Positions 1-5,576 of a DNA stretch of 38,153 nucleotides are shown piece by piece. Position 1 is the stretch's first letter. Each line of letters starts with the position of its first letter. Below the pieces are notes generated by a model. It had not been told where the DNA came from and did no database searches. It saw only the letters and a list, made by a program, of their open reading frames with translations. This DNA comes from an uncultured Alphaproteobacteria bacterium (GTDB taxonomy: Bacteria; Pseudomonadota; Alphaproteobacteria; UBA8366; JADFVY01): NCBI GenBank assembly GCA_947259105.1, contig CAMYKU010000031.1, positions 1 to 38,153 of the forward strand, read 5' to 3'. A program made the position numbers and the translations under genes.

Positions 1-135
1 GCCGATCGCCTGGACGATGGTGGCGTTCGCCGTACCGTTGGCGCTGGCCGCCTGCGCGCCGCTCGACGCGAAGCCGGCAATGCCGATGGCCGTCAAACCA
101 GCCGCCGCTATGCTAATGCTTTTACCATACTTCAT
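1..135 (-). CDS. Secreted DUF4402-like protein, N-terminal part (cut by window edge)
   Basis: Only the first 45 residues are present. The reading frame opens with ATG at 135-133, preceded by a GGAG element seven bases upstream. Residues 1-29 form a signal peptide: a short basic start (MKYGK), a hydrophobic core, and a likely cleavage after SSGAQA. The mature protein begins ASANGTANATIVQAIG, which resembles the start of DUF4402 proteins, where an A-x-A-x-I-V-x-x-I strand opens a secreted beta-sandwich. It lies downstream of another DUF4402-like gene on the same strand, 166 bases away, so the two may form a pair. The family's function is not established. The family call rests on very few residues. 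Confidence 0.6.
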   Translation of the reverse strand, partial: MKYGKSISIAAAGLTAIGIAGFASSGAQAASANGTANATIVQAIG

Positions 136-301
136 GACTTGTCTCCGTTAATGCTGTTTGCTTCTAATGCAGCTCACCGGTATTCGGCTGTGCTGCCTCG
201 AACTCCGACCATCTGAATGGGTGATGGTCACATTGTTCGCAGCAAATTTCATGCCAGAGACATTTTTTTTATTTAATATCAATTAGATAAAACAAGACCT
301 C

Positions 302-925
302 TCAATAATTGACGACGACCGTGAAGGCGCCGCTGTACGTCCCCGCCGCTTGGCCGGCCCCGACCTGCAGCGTCGCGCCGACAAAAAGGACACTGAAACC
401 TAAGCCATTCAGAGTGCCGACGCCTGAAGGGCTCGATGAAAAACCGTTGAGCGTCATCGTATTGCCGCCGGACGTCAGGGTCACCGATGATGGCAAGATC
501 ACCGTGAATGCTGTGTTGGGGTCTCCTGTAACCAGGAACGATGCGCGTCTGTGCACACCCCCGAAATCCGAGACCCCGCCACTCACCGTCTTGGCGTTGG
601 TCGCCGGATCGATCGTCGCGGTCCCGGGCAGTGTTGCGTCGCCGGCCAGTGTTCCAAAGTCCAGGTCCAGTACGCTATTTATGGCAATTGGTGCACCCAA
701 TGCCGGCGACTGCGAGGCGACAAGCATAGATCCAAGCAAGACGACCGCAACGGCGATCGCACCTGCCGCCAAGCGGCGCGGCCGTCCTTGGCGCGCAACG
801 GAACCGGCGCCGGCAACGCCTGGAGAGACGCCGGCCATCCCGGCCATGGGGGCACAATGTGCGTCGTTTATGGTCCACTCCATTAGTAAGCTCGAAGTAG
901 TCGCAGACATGGTCGACATAGTCAT
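302..925 (-). CDS. DUF4402 family secreted protein
   Basis: This is a 207-residue protein. The ATG at 925 is chosen because GAGG lies about eight bases upstream; the frame stays open to a TTG at 979 without a clear ribosome site. A long basic N-terminal region precedes a hydrophobic stretch (about residues 53-70), and a cleavage site is likely near S-P-A-L-G-A. The mature part has DUF4402 features: a D-L-D-F-G-T-L strand, a T-A-T-I-D-P segment, a G-x-x-x-R-A-S-F segment with T-V-I-L-P-S-S-V-T-L, and a closing A-G-x-Y-S-G-x-F-T-V-V-V-N-Y, where the last strand ends the protein. Such proteins are exported beta-sandwich proteins of unknown role, possibly surface or fimbria-like. The roughly 52 residues before the hydrophobic core make an unusually long n-region, so the true start could lie further in. 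Confidence 0.75.
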   Translation of the reverse strand: MTMSTMSATTSSLLMEWTINDAHCAPMAGMAGVSPGVAGAGSVARQGRPRRLAAGAIAVAVVLLGSMLVASQSPALGAPIAINSVLDLDFGTLAGDATLPGTATIDPATNAKTVSGGVSDFGGVHRRASFLVTGDPNTAFTVILPSSVTLTSGGNTMTLNGFSSSPSGVGTLNGLGFSVLFVGATLQVGAGQAAGTYSGAFTVVVNY

Positions 926-979
926 TGTGCCAAATCCTCGCAGCTTCGACTTTCTTCGCACACAGCAGGTAAATGGCAA

Positions 980-1355
980 CGAAACTCACTTTCAATATCA
1001 CTTGTGCGTAAAGGATTCCTTAAATTGGTTTACCTCGCAGCAATACTCTCAAATTGCGAAGTAAAATGGGAGAATATAAAGTAAATAATGACAGAAACTA
1101 AATGTTTTATTGGTGATCCGTAAATTCCTGTAGCGGGGTCACGAAATTGCGCTGCAAGAGACACGGACCGGCCCGATCCCAACTTGCGCCTTGAGTCCCG
1201 CGTGCTTTATCCCAAGGAGTGCGCCACATCTGTACCGGCCGGCGCGCGCAACTTTTGATCCGGTGCGGGTGTGCGGATCGACCGACAGCGCAGGGCGGCG
1301 CCGCTTGGCGTCGTCGGAAAACACCTCGGGCCCGCGCGCGGCGGGCGAAATCGGC
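980..1355. other. Intergenic stretch between DUF4402 gene and liv remnant
   Basis: The first 120 bases are AT-rich compared with the surroundings and lie directly upstream of the minus-strand DUF4402-like gene, so they probably hold its promoter. I could not pick a convincing -35/-10 pair. From about 1190 the sequence becomes GC-rich and is open in the frame that later encodes the livG remnant. The 55 codons before the recognisable ABC sequence match nothing I know and are probably decayed DNA. Confidence 0.4.
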
Positions 1356-1676
1356 CCGATCCTGTCGATCCGAAACGCCGGCAAGCGCTTCGGCGGCGTG
1401 CGCGCGGTCGGCGGCTGCAGTTTCGACGTAAGGCGCGGCACGATCACCGGGCTGATCGGACCGAACGGCGCCGGCAAGACGACGCTGTTCAATGCTGTCG
1501 CCGGTTTCATCAGGCCGTATTCGGGACGGATTGTGCCGGATGGCGAAGCCGTCACCGGCCTGGCGCCGCATCTTCTGTCCCGGCGCGGTCTGGTGCGGAC
1601 ATTCCGGAATCTCCATGAGTTCGAACGCCTGACCGCGCTCGACAATCTGATGCTGGTGCCCGGCCCGCGCCGCTGG
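1356..1676 (+). pseudogene. livG remnant: N-terminal half of a branched-chain amino acid ABC ATPase
   Basis: The translation from 1356 gives an ABC ATPase start typical of LivG: I-L-S-I-R-N-A-G-K-R-F-G-G, then a complete Walker A (G-P-N-G-A-G-K-T-T, about 1458-1484), then the LivG-specific R-T-F-R-N-L-H-E-F and L-T-A-L-D-N-L-M. The match stops after V-P-G-P-R-R-W. The ABC signature, Walker B and switch histidine are absent, and the sequence runs directly into a piece of livF in another frame. No start codon is evident at the expected place. I read this as a non-functional fragment left by a deletion. It differs enough from the intact LivG at 12071-12817 that it is not a recent copy of it. Confidence 0.85.
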
Positions 1677-1692
1677 ACGAACCAGGGGTCAG

Positions 1693-1947
1693 CCGAAGTC
1701 GAAATTCCTGCTGCGCGACGGGCCTACGGCCGGCCTGTCGCCCGTCTTCACGGACCTCGTCTTCAGGAAGATCATCGAGATCAGCGACGCCGGCGTCGGC
1801 ATCCTGATGGCCGAGCAGAACGCGAAGCGGGCATCGGGTATTTCGGATCGCGGCTTTGTGCTGGGGCTCGGCGCAAACCGGCGCGCGGATGCCGGCGCCA
1901 ATCTGCTCGCGAATCGCAGATTGGCCGAGATGTTCCCGGGCGGGTAG
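1693..1947 (+). pseudogene. livF remnant: C-terminal third of a branched-chain amino acid ABC ATPase
   Basis: In the frame that starts at 1693 the translation resembles the end of LivF. It shows a degenerate Walker B (L-L-R-D-G-P-T-A-G-L-S-P where L-L-D-E-P-T-A-G-L-S-P is expected), then G-I-L-M-A-E-Q-N-A-K-R-A, then I-S-D-R-G-F-V-L, and the usual ending A-E-M-F-P-G-G before a TAG at 1945. The catalytic Asp-Glu pair is replaced by Asp-Gly. Walker A and the signature motif are missing. The fragment begins about 16 bases after the livG fragment ends, so at least the rest of livG and most of livF have been lost. It is non-functional. Confidence 0.87.
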
Positions 1948-1955
1948 GGCGAGAG

Positions 1956-2100
1956 ATGGTCCTCGGGATCGTTCGGCTTGCGGTCTACGGGATCGTACGC
2001 GGCAGCGTCATTTCGCCGGGCGCGATCTGCCTGTCGCTGCTATACGGTATCCTGGCGTTTCATCCGTTTCGCGCATGGCGACACGTTGCCGCCGGCCAGC
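1956..2100 (+). pseudogene. livH remnant: frameshifted N-terminus of a branched-chain amino acid permease
   Basis: An ATG at 1956, eight bases after the livF stop, opens a LivH-like start: M-V-L-G-I-V-R-L-A-V-Y-G-I-V, then G-S-V-I-S-P-G-A-I-C-L-S-L-L-Y-G-I-L. The family continues with R-F-A-H-F-A-H-G-D. Here the F-A-H-G-D-T-L motif is found at 2068-2088 but in the next frame, so one base appears to have been gained near 2055. The match ends around 2100, just before the stop of the convergent minus-strand gene. It is a broken and truncated gene that keeps the ancestral livG-livF-livH order. Confidence 0.85.
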
Positions 2101-2123
2101 GAACTCCGGTACCGGCCGGTTGT

Positions 2124-2819
2124 TCAGTTCTGGGTGTTCCAGCCGTTCTGAATGGCCAGCAATTCCTGGTCGGGGTTCAGGACCGCTCCCTCGCCTTGCG
2201 CGAAGATTTGCTGGACTGTCGGCAGTGCCGTGGCCGGTAGGCCGGTCGGAGTATCTGCCGGAAGGTCGCCCGCCGCTGCGACCGCGTCCGCATAGGCGGC
2301 TTCGTCGATTTCGCCGGTGCCGCCACCGCCACTGTTTTCAGCTTTGTCGTCCCGGTCTGCGGCTCGCCCGTCATGGTCGTCGTCATCCGCACCGCCCGAG
2401 CCACCCGCACCGCCCGAGCCGCCCGAACCACCCGAGCCGCCCGAGCCACCCGAGCCGCCATGGTCGTCGTCGTCGTCGGCATCATCATCATCATCGTCGT
2501 CGTTGTCGCCTTTGGGCGGTTTCCTGCCGCCGCCGTTTTCGTCACCCTGGCCCTTGCCATTGCCCTTACCCTTGCCCTGGCCGTCACCGTTCCCGTTTCC
2601 GTTTCCGTTGCCGTTACCGCCACCGACCGCCAGCGCAGACTTGAATCCCGGCGCCATCGACGTGGTGTCAATCGATATCGGTAGTGCCAAAGAAGCAACG
2701 AAAGCAATTGCGGACAGACCGCACATCAGACGAAGGCGCCTGCGGTTCCGGCGTGACGGCGTGTGGTGCGTTGTCATTGCATTCGATTCGATCGCTACAA
2801 CTGTTCCTGTCTCTGCCAT
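2124..2819 (-). CDS. Secreted acidic low-complexity protein with C-terminal ELxAIxxGW tail
   Basis: This 231-residue protein has no family I recognise. The ATG at 2819 has GGAGG five bases upstream. After a basic, arginine-rich start (about residues 1-31) comes a hydrophobic segment (about 32-48) and a likely cleavage near K-S-A-L-A. The mature part is low in complexity: alternating Asn/Lys/Gln-Gly dipeptides, a run of aspartates, Gly-Gly-Ser repeats and a second Asp cluster. An Ala-rich region follows, and the ending contains Q-E-L-L-A-I-Q-N-G-W. The export region and the tail both align with the protein at 3132-3578, so the two are paralogues. The Asp runs could bind cations such as calcium, but this is inference. 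It may belong to the envelope system governed by the neighbouring sigma factor. Confidence 0.7.
   Translation of the reverse strand: MAETGTVVAIESNAMTTHHTPSRRNRRRLRLMCGLSAIAFVASLALPISIDTTSMAPGFKSALAVGGGNGNGNGNGNGDGQGKGKGNGKGQGDENGGGRKPPKGDNDDDDDDDADDDDDHGGSGGSGGSGGSGGSGGAGGSGGADDDDHDGRAADRDDKAENSGGGGTGEIDEAAYADAVAAAGDLPADTPTGLPATALPTVQQIFAQGEGAVLNPDQELLAIQNGWNTQN
2392..2460. repeat. 9-bp tandem repeat encoding Gly-Gly-Ser units
   Basis: About 7.7 copies of a nonamer of the form CC(G/A)CCCGA(G/A) lie inside the gene at 2124-2819. On the coding strand each copy gives Gly-Gly-Ser, with one Gly-Gly-Ala. The unit length is a multiple of three, so copy-number change would alter linker length without breaking the frame. 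Confidence 0.85.
2551..2622. repeat. 6-bp tandem repeat encoding Xaa-Gly dipeptides
   Basis: Twelve degenerate hexamers (CCCTTG, CCATTG, CCGTTT and similar) lie inside the gene at 2124-2819. On the coding strand they encode alternating Asn-Gly, Lys-Gly, Gln-Gly and Asp-Gly. The third bases vary, which suggests an old or selected repeat and not a recent expansion. Confidence 0.8.
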
Positions 2820-3131
2820 GTCGCCCTCCGGGCGTTGTCTGCGCCGTTATTTTGTCCGGCTTCGTTATCTACGAAATCGGCATCTCGGGCGGTGCGGCTT
2901 CTCTATCTGTGGCCAGTTTCTGCGGTTCTTCTGCTCTCGTTTGCCGACAGAACCGCCTGTTTTTTCTACCCAATTATCCGATCATCCCATGTTACGCAGC
3001 TAAATCTTTACGTACTGTTAAGACTCTTCCCTAACAAATCGATAAATACCAAATCGGGCCAAAATAAACGGCACTATGCTTCCAGTCGCCATAAGCTTCA
3101 GCACCTCGGGACTCGTCGCATACCACCGAAT
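2820..3131. other. Intergenic stretch between the two paralogous secreted-protein genes
   Basis: This 312-base stretch contains the ribosome site of the minus-strand gene at 2124-2819 and presumably its promoter. I looked for the GGAAT-N16-CGTT arrangement found elsewhere in this locus and did not find it. The part around 3000-3075 is AT-rich. No convincing small gene or terminator hairpin was seen. Confidence 0.4.
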
Positions 3132-3578
3132 TCACTGCGCGACGACGGTCTCGGGACCGTCGGCCGTCCGCCAGGTACCCCATCCACTGCGGATCGCTTC
3201 GAGCTCTTCCTCTTCCGACAGCTCGGCGTCGCCGGCCAGGCCGGCGATCTCCTTGATGACGTTCGTATTGGCCGGTTTGTCCTCGGCAATTGGCTTTATT
3301 GCGGGCTCTTCGGCCGAGCCGCCTGACTCTTCGGAATCTGCGAAATCCTCGGTTTGCTGCTGGCCGGACACGCTCTCAGGACCGTTGCCGTTGCCGCCCG
3401 CATTGCTGCTGTCGTTCGCCGCAAGGGCCGGATTTACGATGAGGCCGCCGCTTTCGAGGTCAACCGGCAGCGCAAGCACCGTCAGTGCGAGACCGCCGAA
3501 GGACGCCAGAATCGCCAGGCGCCAGACACCCATAGCGGCGCCGTTCGGGCGATCGTTCTTGTGAACTGCGTCCTGCAT
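3132..3578 (-). CDS. Secreted acidic protein with C-terminal ELxAIxxGW tail, divergent from the sigma operon
   Basis: This 148-residue protein has no recognised family. The ATG at 3578 is chosen because AAGGA lies eight bases upstream; the frame runs open to 3665 but that part lies over the promoter. Residues 17-36 are hydrophobic, and cleavage is likely after N-P-A-L-A. The mature part is rich in Glu, Asp, Ser, Asn and Gly, and ends with E-E-E-L-E-A-I-R-S-G-W-G-T-W followed by a short tail. The segments L-A-L-P, then P-A-L-A, then the G-N-G-N-G start and the E-L-x-A-I-x-x-G-W tail align with the paralogue at 2124-2819. It is transcribed divergently from the ECF sigma gene, from a promoter of the same type (3656-3680), so it is probably in the same regulon. 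Confidence 0.72.
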   Translation of the reverse strand: MQDAVHKNDRPNGAAMGVWRLAILASFGGLALTVLALPVDLESGGLIVNPALAANDSSNAGGNGNGPESVSGQQQTEDFADSEESGGSAEEPAIKPIAEDKPANTNVIKEIAGLAGDAELSEEEELEAIRSGWGTWRTADGPETVVAQ

Positions 3579-3655
3579 CGCTCTCGTCCTTAATAAATCG
3601 TACCCAGGCAATCGATCCCCCGATCGCATGGTCTTTCCCATGCATTTGAACGAAC

Positions 3656-3680
3656 AACGGTTCATGCGCGCGATTATTCC
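3656..3680 (-). promoter_or_regulatory. ECF-type promoter GGAAT-N16-CGTT for the secreted acidic protein gene
   Basis: On the minus strand GGAAT (3680-3676) is followed by exactly 16 bases and CGTT (3659-3656). This lies 77 bases upstream of the ATG at 3578. The same pentamer, spacing and tetramer occur upstream of the sigma gene on the other strand. The known EcfG-like consensus in alphaproteobacteria, GGAAC-N16/17-CGTT, is close to it. Assignment to the neighbouring sigma factor is inferred from the shared format and location. Confidence 0.7.
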
Positions 3681-3990
3681 CGGAAGAGCGGCGGAATTTT
3701 CGCGGCCTGTCTGTTTTCTCTTTATCAGTCACCCTCAATCTACCGCCGGCACTGCTAAAGATTGGTAAACGGCGATCACCACACTAGCGTCCAATATCCT
3801 GTCTCGATCGGGAGATTTCCGGCGGTCGCGGGCCGACCGGAGCGGCATCGCCATGCGCGCTGCGCAAGCCATGGCCGGCACGGCGACCCGATGGCGGGCG
3901 GGCGGCGTTGGGTTATCGCGGGTCGGTGAAGGCGCTGCCGGATCGGCCGATCCGCGCATCCGCGCCTATTTACGTTTTTTTTAATCCGCG
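3681..3990. other. Intergenic stretch between two divergent ECF-type promoters
   Basis: These 310 bases separate the two GGAAT elements. The stretch has no credible gene: a 74-codon minus-strand open frame at 3735-3959 is Ala/Arg/Pro-rich without a ribosome site. A T-run (3975-3982) lies just before the sigma promoter. I see no clear operator repeat. Confidence 0.4.
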
Positions 3991-4015
3991 GGAATAAACT
4001 CGTGGCCTGTTCGTT
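3991..4015 (+). promoter_or_regulatory. ECF-type promoter GGAAT-N16-CGTT, probably autoregulating the sigma gene
   Basis: GGAAT at 3991-3995 is followed by exactly 16 bases and CGTT at 4012-4015. The most upstream possible start codon of the sigma gene (GTG at 4002) lies inside this element, which argues that translation begins further down, at TTG 4047 or ATG 4071. ECF sigma genes are often autoregulated through such promoters. The twin element at 3656-3680 supports the call. Confidence 0.72.
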
Positions 4016-4031
4016 ACAAATAGGACGTTAC

Positions 4032-4046
4032 AAGGGAAAATCCCTT
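4032..4046 (+). promoter_or_regulatory. Small hairpin overlapping the sigma gene ribosome site
   Basis: AAGGGA and TCCCTT form a perfect six-base stem with a three-base loop. The left arm is the best Shine-Dalgarno-like sequence for a start at TTG 4047. In the mRNA the stem would compete with ribosome binding, so it may damp translation. The stem is short and its role is untested. Confidence 0.4.
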
Positions 4047-4580
4047 TTGGATAAGCGGACGAAAGCCGAGATGATTGCCTTGCTGCCGCGGCTGCGGCGG
4101 TTTGCGCGTGGTCTGACCGGGTCGGAGGAAGAGGCCGACGATCTGGTGCAGGCGGCCTGCGAGAGGGCGATCCAGCGTATCGGCCAGTGGCAGCCGGGAA
4201 CCCGGCTCGACAGCTGGATGTTTCGCATCATGCAGAATCTCTGGATCGACGCGATCCGGGTCGGCAAGTTGCGGGGCAGCCATCTTTCGCTGGTCGATCC
4301 GGAGGGGCAGAAAGCCCCGGGCATGGATGGCGAGCAGGCCACCATGAACCGATTGACGCTCGAAGCGGTTCGCCGCGGCGTCCAGAGGCTTCCTCCGGAC
4401 CAGCGCTCGGTCCTGCTGCTCGTTTGCGTAGAGGGATGTTCCTACAAGGAAACAGCGGAAACCCTGGGAATACCGGTTGGGACGGTAATGAGCCGTCTTT
4501 CCCGTGCCCGGCTCGCGCTCAACAGGATGGTGGGCGGATCGGAAACGTCGATCTTGGCCGCCAAGGGCGGAGAGGCTTGA
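4047..4580 (+). CDS. ECF-family RNA polymerase sigma factor
   Basis: This is a sigma-70 family regulator of about 177 residues. Sigma region 2 is evident in A-D-D-L-V-Q-A-A-C-E-R-A, then G-T-R-L-D-S-W-M-F-R-I and N-L-W-I-D-A-I-R. Region 4 is evident in L-P-P-D-Q-R-S-V-L-L-L and the helix-turn-helix S-Y-K-E-T-A-E-T-L-G-I-P-V-G-T-V-M-S-R-L. No extra C-terminal domain is present. I place the start at TTG 4047 (AAGGGA nine bases upstream) because an ECF promoter occupies 3991-4015; ATG 4071 is the alternative and matches the usual family start near L-L-P-R-L-R-R-F-A. The next gene encodes its likely anti-sigma factor. No PhyR or NepR homologue is nearby, so it is probably not the general stress factor EcfG itself. 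Confidence 0.9.
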   Translation: MDKRTKAEMIALLPRLRRFARGLTGSEEEADDLVQAACERAIQRIGQWQPGTRLDSWMFRIMQNLWIDAIRVGKLRGSHLSLVDPEGQKAPGMDGEQATMNRLTLEAVRRGVQRLPPDQRSVLLLVCVEGCSYKETAETLGIPVGTVMSRLSRARLALNRMVGGSETSILAAKGGEA

Positions 4581-4646
4581 GGGCCCCTGCGGATCCCGCA
4601 TCGTAACGGAAACGAGAAGACGAACAGGCAGATAGAAGGGGCCACC

Positions 4647-5453
4647 ATGAAACAGCTCGATGCAAGTACTCTGGTTGCATATGTCGACGGCGAGCTAGAC
4701 AGCGAATCGGCAACATTCGTCGAGACGCTTCTCGCAGAGGACGCGGACGCATCACGGACACTCAGGCTGCTGCACGAAAGCGCCTTCCTTATCCGGGCGG
4801 CTCATAACCACGTCATCCACGAAACGGTACCCGAACATCTGGTCGACACCGTGATGATGGCCGTGGAAACCGAAACGCGTCCCGCCGACTCCATCGTGCC
4901 GCAGCACCTGGTGAACATGATCCTGGACGCGCCGGAAGGCGAAGAGATCATGGTGGAGCCGGCTGCGGGATTCAGTGGTCTGGCCGAAGCCAAAGGACCG
5001 GGAATTTCGATGGCCCGCCGCCGTTCGATTGCTGCAATGGCTTCCGCGGCGGCATTTGCGGCAGTGATGCTGGGGGGCGGTTTCCTGCTTGGCCAGTATC
5101 GGATCAACGATTCCGGGCAAACCGCGGGCTCACCGCAGGTGAACGTCGTCGCCGCGATGGACAATCCCTGGCGTGAGGCCGCGTTCCAGGAAGCGCTCGA
5201 GACGAAGGCCAGTGATATCGCGGTCATCTGGACGAATCCGGAAACCGGGTACGCGGGCGCGATTATTCCGGTCAAGACCTACCGGCGCGAGGACGGAACC
5301 TTCTGCCGCGCGTTCAGGACGGTGGAAACCAAAACCGGTCCGCAGCAGCCGAATTTTGGCGTTGCCTGCCGTGAGCAGGGGCCGCAGGGTCTCTGGGTCA
5401 AGACGGTCGAGGCCGTGGCGGAGGTTGGTACGGTTCCGAAGTTGAGCTTCTAG
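4647..5453 (+). CDS. Membrane-anchored anti-sigma-like protein with periplasmic two-cysteine domain
   Basis: This 268-residue protein starts at ATG 4647 with GAAGGGG just upstream, 66 bases after the sigma gene. Residues 1-55 resemble the cytoplasmic part of zinc-less anti-sigma factors (L-V-A-Y-V-D-G-E-L-D, then a helical stretch). Residues 61-94 carry a motif V-P-x-H-L-V twice. A membrane segment spans about 127-149, after S-M-A-R-R-R, which predicts an inside N-terminus. The periplasmic part (about 170-268) ends in a domain resembling the C-terminus of rickettsial 17-kDa-type surface antigens: G-Y-A-G, T-Y-R-R-E-D-G-T-F-C-R-A-F-R (C220), then G-V-A-C-R (C241) and L-W-V-K. The following lipoprotein has a similar ending. 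Inferred role: holding the sigma factor until an envelope signal is sensed. Confidence 0.75.
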   Translation: MKQLDASTLVAYVDGELDSESATFVETLLAEDADASRTLRLLHESAFLIRAAHNHVIHETVPEHLVDTVMMAVETETRPADSIVPQHLVNMILDAPEGEEIMVEPAAGFSGLAEAKGPGISMARRRSIAAMASAAAFAAVMLGGGFLLGQYRINDSGQTAGSPQVNVVAAMDNPWREAAFQEALETKASDIAVIWTNPETGYAGAIIPVKTYRREDGTFCRAFRTVETKTGPQQPNFGVACREQGPQGLWVKTVEAVAEVGTVPKLSF

Positions 5454-5576
5454 AGCGGTCGTCGAGCACAACTCTCTCGCCGACCGCGCGCCGTGGCGAC
5501 ACGGCAAACCGGGGCTCCCCCCAGGGGAGCCTCAACATATGCAGGGTGGTGCGCGGAACTGCGCGAGGCAGAGGAC

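Noticed and set aside
309-1064. A 251-codon plus-strand open frame over the DUF4402 gene
   Set aside because: The minus-strand frame has a signal peptide and DUF4402 features; the plus frame has none.
2392-2622. Possible CRISPR-like array
   Set aside because: The repeats are contiguous 9-bp and 6-bp units without spacers, and they are coding.
2317-3003. A plus-strand open frame across the low-complexity gene with proline and serine runs
   Set aside because: It is the antisense of the Gly-Gly-Ser and Asp repeats. The minus-strand gene has a ribosome site, a signal segment and a paralogue.
3735-3959. A 74-codon minus-strand open frame between the divergent promoters
   Set aside because: It has no ribosome site and a biased Ala/Arg/Pro composition, and it lies within a promoter region.
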